Assembly (NCBI GenBank): GCA_002428995.1
Contig: DIYJ01000009.1
Location: 1 to 64,000 of the forward strand
DNA length: 64,000 nucleotides
Direction of reading: 5' to 3'
From: Flavobacteriales bacterium UBA6057
Lineage (GTDB): Bacteria > Bacteroidota > Bacteroidia > Flavobacteriales_G > Salibacteraceae
In this document: one piece after another, positions 6,464 to 14,981 of the stretch
Layout of the letters: each line of letters opens with the position of its first letter
Numbering within the stretch: position 1 is the first letter of the stretch
Notes under the pieces: generated by a model
Seen by the model: the letters and a program-made list of their open reading frames with translations, nothing else
Databases searched by the model: none
What the model was told of the DNA's origin: nothing
Translations under genes and position numbers: made by a program

Positions 6464-7072
6464 ATGATATCTCAGAACCCCAACTACATCGCTGGACGCG
6501 CAAAGTTTGAAGCCAAGGAATTCAAGGAAGCGCTGACGCTTTACACCAAGGCCATCGAGCAAGAAGAAAATCCATCACTCTACAGCGAGCGTGGGGTGGT
6601 CTATTACTACCTCGAGGAAAAGGAGAAAAGCCTGGCAGATATGAACTATGCAGCGGAACTGGAGCCCGAAAATCCTTACCGCTATTCAAGCCGCGCTTTC
6701 ATCAAGGACAGCTTGGGCGATGTAGAAGGGGCTATTGCAGACTACGAACGGGCGATTGAACTCGACCCTGATGATGCCATTGCACACAACAATCTGGGCA
6801 TGCTTCAGGAAAAGCTCGGCTATGTGGAAAAGGCCAAAAAGAGCTTCAGTCATGCAGATACATTGGCCGAGGTTGATCAATTGTTGGAGGAGGTGAGATC
6901 CAAGCGTGGTTACACACCGGATCCGAATGCGATGGAAGAAAAAGAGCCTGTGCAGGATGAGGAGCGTCAGACGCTCAGCGTGATGGCTTTGCTCAGAAAT
7001 ACCTTCCTCACCAAAAAGGGCTTCAAAGAGTATGTTCAATTTGTAAAGGATGGATTCCGAATCTCTCGCTGA
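6464..7072 (+). CDS. TPR-repeat protein
   Basis: 202 residues, no signal peptide, so cytosolic. Residues 1-130 form about four tetratricopeptide repeats (A...F...EF.EAL.LY.KAIE, SLADMNYAAELEPENPYRYSSRA, GAIADYERAIELDPDDAIAHNNLG). The C-terminal 70 residues are charged and end in KGFKEYVQFVKDGFRI, which resembles a short docking tail. TPR arrays bind partner proteins; the partner is unknown. The gene overlaps the next one by 23 bases in another frame, so the TPR protein and the nuclease are very likely co-translated. Confidence 0.85.
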   Translation: MISQNPNYIAGRAKFEAKEFKEALTLYTKAIEQEENPSLYSERGVVYYYLEEKEKSLADMNYAAELEPENPYRYSSRAFIKDSLGDVEGAIADYERAIELDPDDAIAHNNLGMLQEKLGYVEKAKKSFSHADTLAEVDQLLEEVRSKRGYTPDPNAMEEKEPVQDEERQTLSVMALLRNTFLTKKGFKEYVQFVKDGFRISR

Positions 7073-9779
7073 ACCCTTCCTCTCGCGACTTGCCGGTGAA
7101 CTATTGAAGCGCGATCAAGGCGAGGCAGGAGTTGTTGTTTTACCAAACAAACGCTCCCTCTTTAAACTTCGGGAACTCGTACCCGAAGAAGATACCCTCA
7201 CCCAGTTTTTCACGGCCGACCAATTTGTAGAAGCTACAACAGGTCTCAAGCTCATTGAAGCTGAAGAACTGCTTGTTACCTTCTTTCAGGCCTACAAAGA
7301 GTTGGAGGCATCTCCCCAATCTTTCGATGAATTCAGCAAGTGGGCGATCACCCTGCTGCGTGATTTTAATGAGGCCGACCTCAGCCTGGCTGATCCCGAC
7401 AAACTGTTTGATCATATCCATGCGTATCACCTTACCGGAGATGCCTTTGTAGATGGAAATGCTGGCAGGGTAGAGCAGGAGTTTCTCAGCTTTTGGGAGC
7501 GCATTCCCAAGTACTATGACGGACTCCGCTCTGCACTTGAGGAGTTGAAGCTCGCTTATCGAGGCATGCTCTATCGTCACTGGGGTGAATCAAAACCTTT
7601 GGCAGAGTTGGAAGGCAAGACGCTTTTCTGGGTAGGACTTGTTCCCGGAAATCCAGCCGAGCGTTTGGCGCTGGACAAGCTGAAGGAAAAGACCCAGGTG
7701 CTCGTTTTTGCCGACACGGATCAGTATTACCTGAAAAGGCAGCGACACGAAGCCGGGCGACTGTTTCGCTCTGACGCTATTTTCAAGAACCATTCCTGGC
7801 CTATCGATCGTCTGGAACGTGGATCGTATCACTTCTGTGAAGTTGCCGTTCCTGGGCAGGTAGCTCAGGTTCAAAAGGCCCGCGAGTTGGTGCTTGAGTT
7901 GCCAGTGGATGAATGGTCGGAAACAGCCGTAGTGCTTCTGGATGATCAGTTGTTGGCACCACTTCTGGATCAGCTCAGCAGTGTGGAGCGACCGGTGAAC
8001 GTTACCATGGGCTATCCATTGCGCAGCACTCAGATTCACCGCCTGGTGATGTCATTGATTCAGTTGCACGCTGGTGCGCGCAAAACAAAGGGAAGCAAAG
8101 CATTTTATCACCTTCACCTCGAAGGCGTCCTGCAGTTTCAGGTCATTCAGGACTGGTTTGACCAAAGTGTGGATTGGCGCATTCTACAGCGCGAGATTGT
8201 ATCCGGTAACCTCAAGTTTGTTCCCCTTCAATGGCTGCGCGAAAAGCTGGTGCAGGATCTTTTTGGGAGCGAGCTTTTTGAATTGCTGTTCGACTGGCCT
8301 GTCCATGCCGAGAATGCTTTCCAGCGCATTGGCAACGTGCTGGAACACTGGCAGCGTAAGGTGAAATACAGCAAAGATCGCGTGGAGAAGCTGGCCATTG
8401 CCACCTACCTCGAGCGGCTCAAGCTCTTGATCGCACAATTCAACGAAGTCATTGAAAGCACGGACTATCGGGAGCTTCGAAAGTTTGTACATCGACAGGT
8501 TGGGCACAGCAAGATCTACTTTGAAGAACCAGAGAATCAGGCGCTGCAAGTAATGGGAATGCTCGAAACACGCTTGCTCGACTTTCGTAACCTCATCGTA
8601 ATTGGAGCCTCAGAAAACCATTTGCCGGGATCGCTGCACCGCCACACTTTTGTCCCCTACATGCATCGCAAGGCTTTCAGAATGCCTACCAGTTCTGACA
8701 CAGAAGCGCTAACCGCTTATCATTTCTATCGTTTGCTTCAGCGATCTTCCAAGGCTTGGTTCATTTACAACAGCGTGTCTGATGCCTTCAACAGTGGCGA
8801 GCCGAGTCCGTACATTTTACAGATCAGAGAGGAGTTGGCGCGCGACAACCCAAACCTCAGGATGGATCGACTCTCTCTTGAAACTCCATCCATTGCTACT
8901 ACTTCCAGCGCTTTGGAAGTTCCGAAGTCAGATGATGTGCTTGCCACGACAAGAGCATTCCTTGAGCGAAAGGTTTCTCCTTCCGCGATCAACACTTTTG
9001 TGAACAGCCCTCTGGAGTTTTACTTCTACTACGTCTTGGGGCTTCGCGAGCAAGAGCAGGTGGAAGAAGAGGTGGAAGCCAGTACGCTGGGTAGCATTGT
9101 GCACGAGGTGTTGGAATGGATGTATGAGCCTTTTGTAGGGAAGGCTGTGGACCTCGACCAGCTCCAGGAAGCGGTGAAGGCCGCAGAGGAAATGGTGCGC
9201 AAGTCTTTTCTGGAGCGATTTCCTGAGGAGGATGTCCTGCATGGGAAGAATTACCTCCGAGTGGCACTCGCGGTAAAATTCGTAGAACAGTTTGTGGCTG
9301 CAGACCTCAGGGAAATGAAGCAAAACGGAGTGCCTCACATTCATTCATTGGAAGAGTTGCTCGGTGCGACTCATCAGCACTCAGGCATCGATCTGAAACT
9401 CATGGGATTTGCAGATCGCATCGATTACCGAAACGGGATTTATCGGATTGTGGATTACAAAACAGGCTTGGTAGAGTCTCGCGAGCTGCGTTTTGTCCCC
9501 GAGGAGTTTCCACTAGACAGTAAATGGTCCAAGGCTTTTCAGCTATCCTTTTACAAGTGGGCATTCTGCCAGAAAACTCAAACTGACCCTGAGAAGGTGG
9601 AAGCTTCCATCGTTTCGTTTCGAAACCAAGGCAAGGGATACCTCTATCTAAATGAAAAAAGCTCCAAAGGCAGTTTTAACGCTGCTTTTGAAGCTTGTTT
9701 AAATCAAATTGTAGAGGAGATGGTTGATCCCAGTCAACCCTTTCGGCACAGAGCCGAATCCAAATACGTCACTGTCTAA
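7050..9779 (+). CDS. PD-(D/E)XK nuclease, AddB/RecB-like
   Basis: 909 residues. The N-terminal 600 residues resemble the inactivated helicase body of AddB-type proteins (VVLPNKRSLFKLRE near the start, where AddB proteins have a degenerate Walker A region). The last 250 residues are a RecB-family nuclease domain: the histidine helix (LGSIVHEVLEWMY), the catalytic D...DYKTG, and the Q...Y helix (FQLSFYKWAF). No iron-sulfur cysteine cluster is evident. The family acts in double-strand-break processing, usually with an AddA/RecB helicase, which is not in this window. The start ATG at 7050 lies inside the preceding gene. Confidence 0.85.
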   Translation: MDSESLAEPFLSRLAGELLKRDQGEAGVVVLPNKRSLFKLRELVPEEDTLTQFFTADQFVEATTGLKLIEAEELLVTFFQAYKELEASPQSFDEFSKWAITLLRDFNEADLSLADPDKLFDHIHAYHLTGDAFVDGNAGRVEQEFLSFWERIPKYYDGLRSALEELKLAYRGMLYRHWGESKPLAELEGKTLFWVGLVPGNPAERLALDKLKEKTQVLVFADTDQYYLKRQRHEAGRLFRSDAIFKNHSWPIDRLERGSYHFCEVAVPGQVAQVQKARELVLELPVDEWSETAVVLLDDQLLAPLLDQLSSVERPVNVTMGYPLRSTQIHRLVMSLIQLHAGARKTKGSKAFYHLHLEGVLQFQVIQDWFDQSVDWRILQREIVSGNLKFVPLQWLREKLVQDLFGSELFELLFDWPVHAENAFQRIGNVLEHWQRKVKYSKDRVEKLAIATYLERLKLLIAQFNEVIESTDYRELRKFVHRQVGHSKIYFEEPENQALQVMGMLETRLLDFRNLIVIGASENHLPGSLHRHTFVPYMHRKAFRMPTSSDTEALTAYHFYRLLQRSSKAWFIYNSVSDAFNSGEPSPYILQIREELARDNPNLRMDRLSLETPSIATTSSALEVPKSDDVLATTRAFLERKVSPSAINTFVNSPLEFYFYYVLGLREQEQVEEEVEASTLGSIVHEVLEWMYEPFVGKAVDLDQLQEAVKAAEEMVRKSFLERFPEEDVLHGKNYLRVALAVKFVEQFVAADLREMKQNGVPHIHSLEELLGATHQHSGIDLKLMGFADRIDYRNGIYRIVDYKTGLVESRELRFVPEEFPLDSKWSKAFQLSFYKWAFCQKTQTDPEKVEASIVSFRNQGKGYLYLNEKSSKGSFNAAFEACLNQIVEEMVDPSQPFRHRAESKYVTV

Positions 9780-10033
9780 ATCTGAACCACGCCTGTTTGT
9801 AACAGGTCGCCAGCAGATGATAGTGCGTAGAGGTATTCTCCGGGCTTGAGGTTTCGAATCGGAATTACAAATTCACGGCCTACCAATAAATCGAGGCTTC
9901 GAACCTTTTTGCCATCCAAATTAATCAGGTCGAACCTCAGAGGTCGAACCTTCGGACCGGTTACCTGATAGAGCAGGTATTTGGCTGTTTTAGAGCCAAC
10001 CAGTTTTAAGTAGTCTTCTTTTCTTTTAATCAT
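9776..10033 (-). CDS. Small protein resembling a stand-alone T9SS C-terminal domain
   Basis: 85 residues without any signal peptide (starts MIKRKEDYLKLVGSK). The last 50 residues follow the beta-sandwich pattern of type-A T9SS sorting domains: FDLINLDGKKVRSLDL, a variable strand, then IRNLKPGEYLYAL and TGVVQI. In a real T9SS substrate this would be the C-terminal end of an exported protein; here it is the whole protein and is predicted cytosolic. It could be a derived cytosolic protein of this fold or the tail of a lost secreted protein. The stop overlaps the nuclease gene stop by four bases on the other strand. Confidence 0.6.
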   Translation of the reverse strand: MIKRKEDYLKLVGSKTAKYLLYQVTGPKVRPLRFDLINLDGKKVRSLDLLVGREFVIPIRNLKPGEYLYALSSAGDLLQTGVVQI

Positions 10034-10115
10034 TTCCCTTCAATCGCTAACAAAGACGGTCACCGCCAGACAAAAGTTGGGATATTTAGTAGAAGGACAT
10101 GTGTAAGCGGACAAT

Positions 10116-10817
10116 TTAACGGTTGGTTCCGCTGAGAAAGCGGTAGCCAACACCTCGTATATTGTGGAAATACTGAGGGTTTTTAGCGTCTTCTTCGAAG
10201 TACTTGCGGAAATTCAAGATGAAGTTGTCGATCGTTCGTGAACTAGGATACACATCTACTCCCCACACCAGATCGAGCATTTCATCGCGGCTTACAGTCT
10301 CTCCATCGCGTTCGGTGAGCAATCGAAGCAGCATCATTTCCTTCTTTCCGATACTGACGATTTCTCCATCCCGTGTTTTCACCTCATGGCGATCATAATA
10401 AACCACGTTGGGACCAAAGGTGAATTCGGATGGGCCTACACGATGATCCGTGGTGCTTCTTTCCAGCAGGCGCTTTACCCTGAGCAGCAGTTCTTCCAAC
10501 TCAAAGGGTTTTACGAGGTAATCGTCTCCCCCGATTTTTAATCCCATCACCCGATCCTGCGCGCTGTTTTTGGCGGTGAGGAACAGGATGGGCACTTTCC
10601 TGTTTTCTAATCGGATGGATCGACAAACAGCAAATCCATCCATCAAGGGAAGCATGACATCCAATAAAATGAGATCGAAACGTTCAGAATGGAAAACATC
10701 CATGGCCTCTTTTCCATCGTGGGCAGGATGCACTTCGTATCCTTCCAACTCAAGATTGAGTTTTACGACCTCCATCAACCGCTCTTCGTCCTCTACTAAT
10801 AGAATTCGCTTCCGCAT
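10116..10817 (-). CDS. OmpR/PhoB-family response regulator (orphan)
   Basis: 233 residues from ATG 10817 (a GTG two codons upstream is less likely). Receiver domain residues 1-118 with the acidic pair E9/D10, the phospho-acceptor D53 (LLDVMLP), the Thr of FLTAKN and the conserved Lys of DDYLVKPF. Winged-helix DNA-binding domain from about 130: GKKEMMLLRLL, RDEMLDLVWG, SRTIDNFILNFRKYF, IRGVGYRF. No histidine kinase is adjacent, so the partner is encoded elsewhere. It is divergent from the metalloprotease gene with only about 40 bp between the starts, so the two share a control region. Confidence 0.93.
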   Translation of the reverse strand: MRKRILLVEDEERLMEVVKLNLELEGYEVHPAHDGKEAMDVFHSERFDLILLDVMLPLMDGFAVCRSIRLENRKVPILFLTAKNSAQDRVMGLKIGGDDYLVKPFELEELLLRVKRLLERSTTDHRVGPSEFTFGPNVVYYDRHEVKTRDGEIVSIGKKEMMLLRLLTERDGETVSRDEMLDLVWGVDVYPSSRTIDNFILNFRKYFEEDAKNPQYFHNIRGVGYRFLSGTNR

Positions 10818-10857
10818 CCACACGAAAGTACTTTGCGGGACTTAAATTCGCCTTTTG

Positions 10858-12054
10858 ATGAGAATAGTTCTTCACATTATATGTCTGTTAATTGTTGGCT
10901 TCAGCGCTGTGGCACAGCATTGCTACACGGATCAGATAATGGAGCAACAGCTGGACGAAAAGCCGGCATTGGCTCAAGGATATGCCTTTGTTGATTCGCT
11001 GAGTCAGGCGTTTGATCGCGGGGAAATCTCCGCACCGGCTAGCAGGAGCTTCATTAACATCCCTGTGGTAGTCCACATTCTCTGGAGAACAGAAGAACAG
11101 AATCTGAGCGATGAGCGCGTGAAGTCCCAAATTCGAGCGTTGAATCGTGACTTTAACATGGACACGAACGATTGGAGCATGAATCCGGAACCATTCATCT
11201 GGAAGGCAGCCAGCGCGAACATTCGGTTTTACCTGGCGAACATCGATCCTCAGGGAAATCCTACAACGGGCATCATTCGCAAGCAGGTGAATGAAACCAG
11301 CATTGGCACTTCAGATAGCTACTACCGGGATGCAGCAGGTGGAAGCACAGGCTGGACGCGCACGCACTACCTCAACATTTGGGTTGGGGAAACCAACGAC
11401 AGCATTCTGGGATATGCGATTTATCCAAATCCAGTGATTGGGGAGCGCGATGGAATCGTCATGAACTATCGGGTATTCGGCATGAACACCGGTATTCCAG
11501 TGTATAATGACGGCCGGACCTGTGTGCACGAAGTGGGGCACTACTTCGGACTGCGGCACCCATGGGGCAATGATGATGATTGCAGCACGGATGACTACAT
11601 CAATGACACACCGAGACAACAGGCGCCCAATTTTGTGTGTCCCGATTTTCCGAGCTTTTCCTGTCCCGATGAAGAGAACGGGGACCTCTATGTCAACTAC
11701 ATGGACTACGGATCAGACGGTTGCGTGAATATGTTCACCTACCGACAGGTTGAATACATGCATTTGCTGATCTCGACCCTGCGATCTGCGCTTTATCACT
11801 CTCCCGGTTTAAGCGGGGTGAATGACCTTCCGGTGGAAAAAGACCTGAGTATCTATCCCAATCCAGGGATCGGTCATTTCATAGTTGAAGCTTCAGCGCC
11901 ACAATCGGCTAGTCTTTTTTCCATGTCAGGTCAGTTCATCGGTCATTATAATCTGGACCGTGGACAGAACCCGGTGGATTTGTCCATGTTGGACGAAGGA
12001 GTGTATTTCATGCGCACAGAGCAGCATGCTCACCGAATTGTGATCGGTCGATAG
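10858..12054 (+). CDS. Secreted M43-family zinc metalloprotease with T9SS sorting domain
   Basis: 398 residues from ATG 10858 (a TTG one codon upstream is possible). Signal peptide MRIVLHIICLLIVGFSAVAQ. The catalytic domain carries the pappalysin/cytophagalysin zinc motif HEVGHYFGLRH from residue 224 and the Met-turn NYMDYG with Met282. Several Cys (CVHE, DDC, FVC, FSC, GC) suggest disulfides. Residues about 325-398 form a type-A T9SS C-terminal domain (DLSIYPNPGIGHF ... LDEGVYFMRTE), so it should be exported by Sec, then by T9SS to the surface or medium. It abuts menF without a gap, but shares no obvious function with it; the divergent regulator is the likelier control partner. Confidence 0.92.
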   Translation: MRIVLHIICLLIVGFSAVAQHCYTDQIMEQQLDEKPALAQGYAFVDSLSQAFDRGEISAPASRSFINIPVVVHILWRTEEQNLSDERVKSQIRALNRDFNMDTNDWSMNPEPFIWKAASANIRFYLANIDPQGNPTTGIIRKQVNETSIGTSDSYYRDAAGGSTGWTRTHYLNIWVGETNDSILGYAIYPNPVIGERDGIVMNYRVFGMNTGIPVYNDGRTCVHEVGHYFGLRHPWGNDDDCSTDDYINDTPRQQAPNFVCPDFPSFSCPDEENGDLYVNYMDYGSDGCVNMFTYRQVEYMHLLISTLRSALYHSPGLSGVNDLPVEKDLSIYPNPGIGHFIVEASAPQSASLFSMSGQFIGHYNLDRGQNPVDLSMLDEGVYFMRTEQHAHRIVIGR

Positions 12055-12993
12055 ATGGGATCATTTTCAGTGCTCTTCTCGCTTCCCGACACCACACACT
12101 TTCAGAGGTTCACGCCCGATGATGTTGGTGATCATCGGTTCATCGTAGCTCCTTTTGAAGGAGAAATAGTCTCGTGGAACGGAAGCCTGGAAGACGTTGA
12201 TCCTCAATCGTGGAACCCAAGACTCAATCCTGCTTATCCATCTTCAAAGGGAGTTGAAAAAGCTGCTTACGAGCGCAAGCTGGAACAGGCCATTGCCTGG
12301 TGTGAAGCAAACGAAGGAAAGGTGGTGATGAGTCGTTTTTGGGATGATGAGCGTCCGCTGGAGCATCCTGGAAAAGCGCTGGTGAAACTCAGGCAGGCTC
12401 ACCCCAAAGCCTTTGTCTATGGATTGGAACATGAGGAACATGGATGCTGGATGGGAGCAACGCCAGAAGTGCTTCTCACCAAAGACAACCATTACTATAA
12501 GACGATGTCGCTCGCTGGAACCAAGCTGGCTGGTGAAGAATGGACCGATAAGGAATACCGGGAGCAGAAAACGGTGACAGATTACATTCTCAGTCGGATG
12601 AATGCTTCCGCAGCAACGGTAGAAGGGCCCGAAGACAGTGGGTTTGGCGCACTGCGTCACCTTCGGTCGATCATTCGGTGGACGAGTGATCAAGATGTGC
12701 TGTCCATGGCGGATCAATTGCACCCTACGCCTGCTGTAGGTGGTTTTCCAGTGGAACAGGCGCGTCACTTCATTTCCGCACATGAGGGCTACGACCGATC
12801 GCTTTACACCGGTTTTTTGGGAGTGATGGATGCCAAAGACCGCGCTCAATTGTTTGTGAACCTTCGGTGCATGCAGTTATTTCGCGACCGCGTTCGGTTT
12901 TACGCAGGCGGAGGGATCAATCAGTGGAGCAATCCCGAAGCAGAATGGAAAGAGACCGAACGAAAGATCGAGAGCACACGCAGCGCCATCTAG
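12055..12993 (+). CDS. menF: Isochorismate synthase (chorismate-binding enzyme)
   Basis: 312 residues, the ATG directly following the stop of the protease gene. The chorismate-binding fold is shown by GATPEVLLTK, the SLAGTKLAGEEWTDKE stretch, LHPTPAVGGFP and the C-terminal FYAGGGI and E.EW.ET..K segment. It converts chorismate to isochorismate, the first committed step to menaquinone, and sits just before menD, which uses the product. It is short for the family: the N-terminal region is reduced, as in other Bacteroidetes versions. All C-terminal catalytic segments appear intact. Confidence 0.88.
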   Translation: MGSFSVLFSLPDTTHFQRFTPDDVGDHRFIVAPFEGEIVSWNGSLEDVDPQSWNPRLNPAYPSSKGVEKAAYERKLEQAIAWCEANEGKVVMSRFWDDERPLEHPGKALVKLRQAHPKAFVYGLEHEEHGCWMGATPEVLLTKDNHYYKTMSLAGTKLAGEEWTDKEYREQKTVTDYILSRMNASAATVEGPEDSGFGALRHLRSIIRWTSDQDVLSMADQLHPTPAVGGFPVEQARHFISAHEGYDRSLYTGFLGVMDAKDRAQLFVNLRCMQLFRDRVRFYAGGGINQWSNPEAEWKETERKIESTRSAI

Positions 12994-12998
12994 AAAGC

Positions 12999-14684
12999 AT
13001 GACAGAGATTTCGAGCATAGGATCGGTAAGGACTACAGTAGAGGTGATGGCTGAAAAAGGAATCGCCCAGATCGTGTTGTCGCCCGGAAGTCGCAACGCG
13101 CCCTTTGTTCTCAGCTTCACTGCGATGGAAGAGTTTGAGTGCATCAGCATGCTCGATGAGCGATCAGCTGCTTTTGCGGCCCTTGGCATGGCCCAGCAAA
13201 GTGGAAAGCCAGCGGTTATCTGCTGTACCAGTGGAAGCGCCATGCTCAACTATGCTCCTGCACTGGTGGAAGCCTACTATCAAGGCATCCCGGTCATTGC
13301 GCTGACGGCCGACCGTCCTGATGAGTGGATCGATCAGGGTGAAGGGCAGTCCATTCGTCAGCGCTCGCTGCTGGATGGAGTGGTGCTGAAATCATTCCAC
13401 CTTACCGGAGAGCAGGACGCGGATGATCAGTGGTTTAACCAGCGCCAGGTTTCTGAAGCGCTGGAGATCGCATTGCGCGATGGTGGTCCGGTTCATATCA
13501 ATGTGCCGTTGAGAGAACCTCTGTATGAACTCAAACCCCGAACGGCCAATCCCAGAAAGGGCTTTAAACTTCCTGTGACTCAAAACAGCCTCAGCGTTAC
13601 AGATCAGCTGAGCCTGGTTTCGATGTGGTCTGGTGCTGCTTCCATTGTTATCCTCGTTTCTCAGGGAAAACATCCGGCTGGTTTGCAGGATGCTCTCAAA
13701 GTCTTGTGTGATGATCCCCGGGTAGCGGTATTGACGGAAACCACGGCCAACGTACAATATGGAGGCTTTGTATCCTGCATTGACCGTACCATTGAGTCTT
13801 TCATCGGTACCGATGAGGAGATCAACTATGTGCCCGAACTACTGATCACGATCGGTGAAAACATTGTGAGCAAAAAGCTCAAATCGCTCTTTCGCAGGCA
13901 TCGAAGCAAGGTCGCTTATCATTGGCACCTGGGGAAGATGGTGATGGATACATTTCAGAGCTTAACGCATGTGTTGCCCGTAGCGCCTGATGAGCTGTTG
14001 CGGAAGATGTCAGCCACAGAAAGTGCAGTGGATGATGGCAGGTTTGGGATGGAATGGCGGTCTCGTTTTCTGCTGAATGAGCAGTTGCATCAAAGCTTTC
14101 TTGAAACAGCCCCTTACTCGGACCTCAAAGTCTTTGAAACCATTCTCGATTTCATCCCTGATGGAGCCCAGGTGCAGATGGGCAACAGTTCTGTGGTCCG
14201 CTACTTCCAGCTGTTCCAGCAATTCGCCACGGTGAAATACCACGGAAATCGCGGGGTGAGTGGAATAGAAGGTTGTGTAAGCACAGCCGTTGGTGCGGCA
14301 ATCAACGCTGATACTATGGTGTTGCACATCTCTGGAGATCATGCATTCCGCTATGATTCGAACGCCCTCGGCATGGCCAAGCCTGCCAACCTCAGAGTGA
14401 TTGTGATCAACAACGCTGGCGGCAACATCTTCCGAATCATTCCAGGACCCACGCGCCACGAGGCCAGCGATCAGTTCATAGAAGCCAGCAACGATCAATC
14501 CATCGAAAAGCTGGTGCGCTACCACGAGGTCGATTACCTCTCCGCTTCAGACCTCCCAAGCCTTGAGCAAGGATTAGAGGAACTCACAAAACCCTCCCGC
14601 AACCGATGCGCGGTTCTGGAGGTTTTCACTCCAAGAGAGCTGAGTCCTGAGGTTCTGAAGGCTTACTTTGAGGAGATGAGATGA
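12999..14684 (+). CDS. menD: 2-succinyl-5-enolpyruvyl-6-hydroxy-3-cyclohexene-1-carboxylate synthase
   Basis: 561 residues from ATG 12999 (MTEISSIGSVRTTVEV), five bases after menF; a longer frame starting inside menF has an Arg-rich, non-domain beginning and is rejected. A thiamine-diphosphate enzyme: N-terminal Pyr domain with SPGSRNAPF, LDERSAAFAALG and CTSGSAMLNYAPALVEA; C-terminal PP domain with NRGVSGIEGCVSTA, SGDHAFRYD and INNAGGNIF. It condenses 2-oxoglutarate with isochorismate in menaquinone synthesis in the cytoplasm. The remaining men genes are not in the window. Confidence 0.95.
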   Translation: MTEISSIGSVRTTVEVMAEKGIAQIVLSPGSRNAPFVLSFTAMEEFECISMLDERSAAFAALGMAQQSGKPAVICCTSGSAMLNYAPALVEAYYQGIPVIALTADRPDEWIDQGEGQSIRQRSLLDGVVLKSFHLTGEQDADDQWFNQRQVSEALEIALRDGGPVHINVPLREPLYELKPRTANPRKGFKLPVTQNSLSVTDQLSLVSMWSGAASIVILVSQGKHPAGLQDALKVLCDDPRVAVLTETTANVQYGGFVSCIDRTIESFIGTDEEINYVPELLITIGENIVSKKLKSLFRRHRSKVAYHWHLGKMVMDTFQSLTHVLPVAPDELLRKMSATESAVDDGRFGMEWRSRFLLNEQLHQSFLETAPYSDLKVFETILDFIPDGAQVQMGNSSVVRYFQLFQQFATVKYHGNRGVSGIEGCVSTAVGAAINADTMVLHISGDHAFRYDSNALGMAKPANLRVIVINNAGGNIFRIIPGPTRHEASDQFIEASNDQSIEKLVRYHEVDYLSASDLPSLEQGLEELTKPSRNRCAVLEVFTPRELSPEVLKAYFEEMR

Positions 14685-14688
14685 TTTG

Positions 14689-14880
14689 TTGATCAGATAA
14701 TCAGATCATTAGATAATTAGTTGATTGGCTTTTTTATGATCGTAGCTTAAGTGTAGATGATGATGGCCGATAGCCCTTATCGCACCAGACCAGCAACAAA
14801 GAACAACGCCCACACCAGCACAGAAGGTTCACCCAACCCCACCATCACCTGATCATCTAATCACCTCATCATCTGATCAA
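14689..14880. repeat. Inverted arms of degenerate 8-bp repeats
   Basis: Left arm 14689-14720 and right arm 14849-14880 are inverted repeats with 26 of 32 positions matching. Within each arm the sequence has 8-base periodicity: GATCAGAT AATCAGAT, CATTAGAT AATTAGTT on the left, and on the complement of the right arm GATCAGAT GATGAGGT, GATTAGAT GATCAGGT. The 128-base spacer and the rest of 14685-14981 show no gene. The layout is the same as at 6236-6382 but with a different unit length. Confidence 0.6.
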
Positions 14881-14981
14881 GCACCCCCATCAACCCGGCC
14901 GTGTTGAAAATTACCGTGAGGCCGCCCCGGAGCCCTTCTGGACCACTCTACATTAGCTCATTGCTAAAACGCGTCCATTTC

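Noticed and set aside
12867..12998. Extension of menD upstream into menF
   Set aside because: The added 44 residues are Arg-rich and overlap menF; the ATG at 12999, five bases after menF, gives the normal MenD start.
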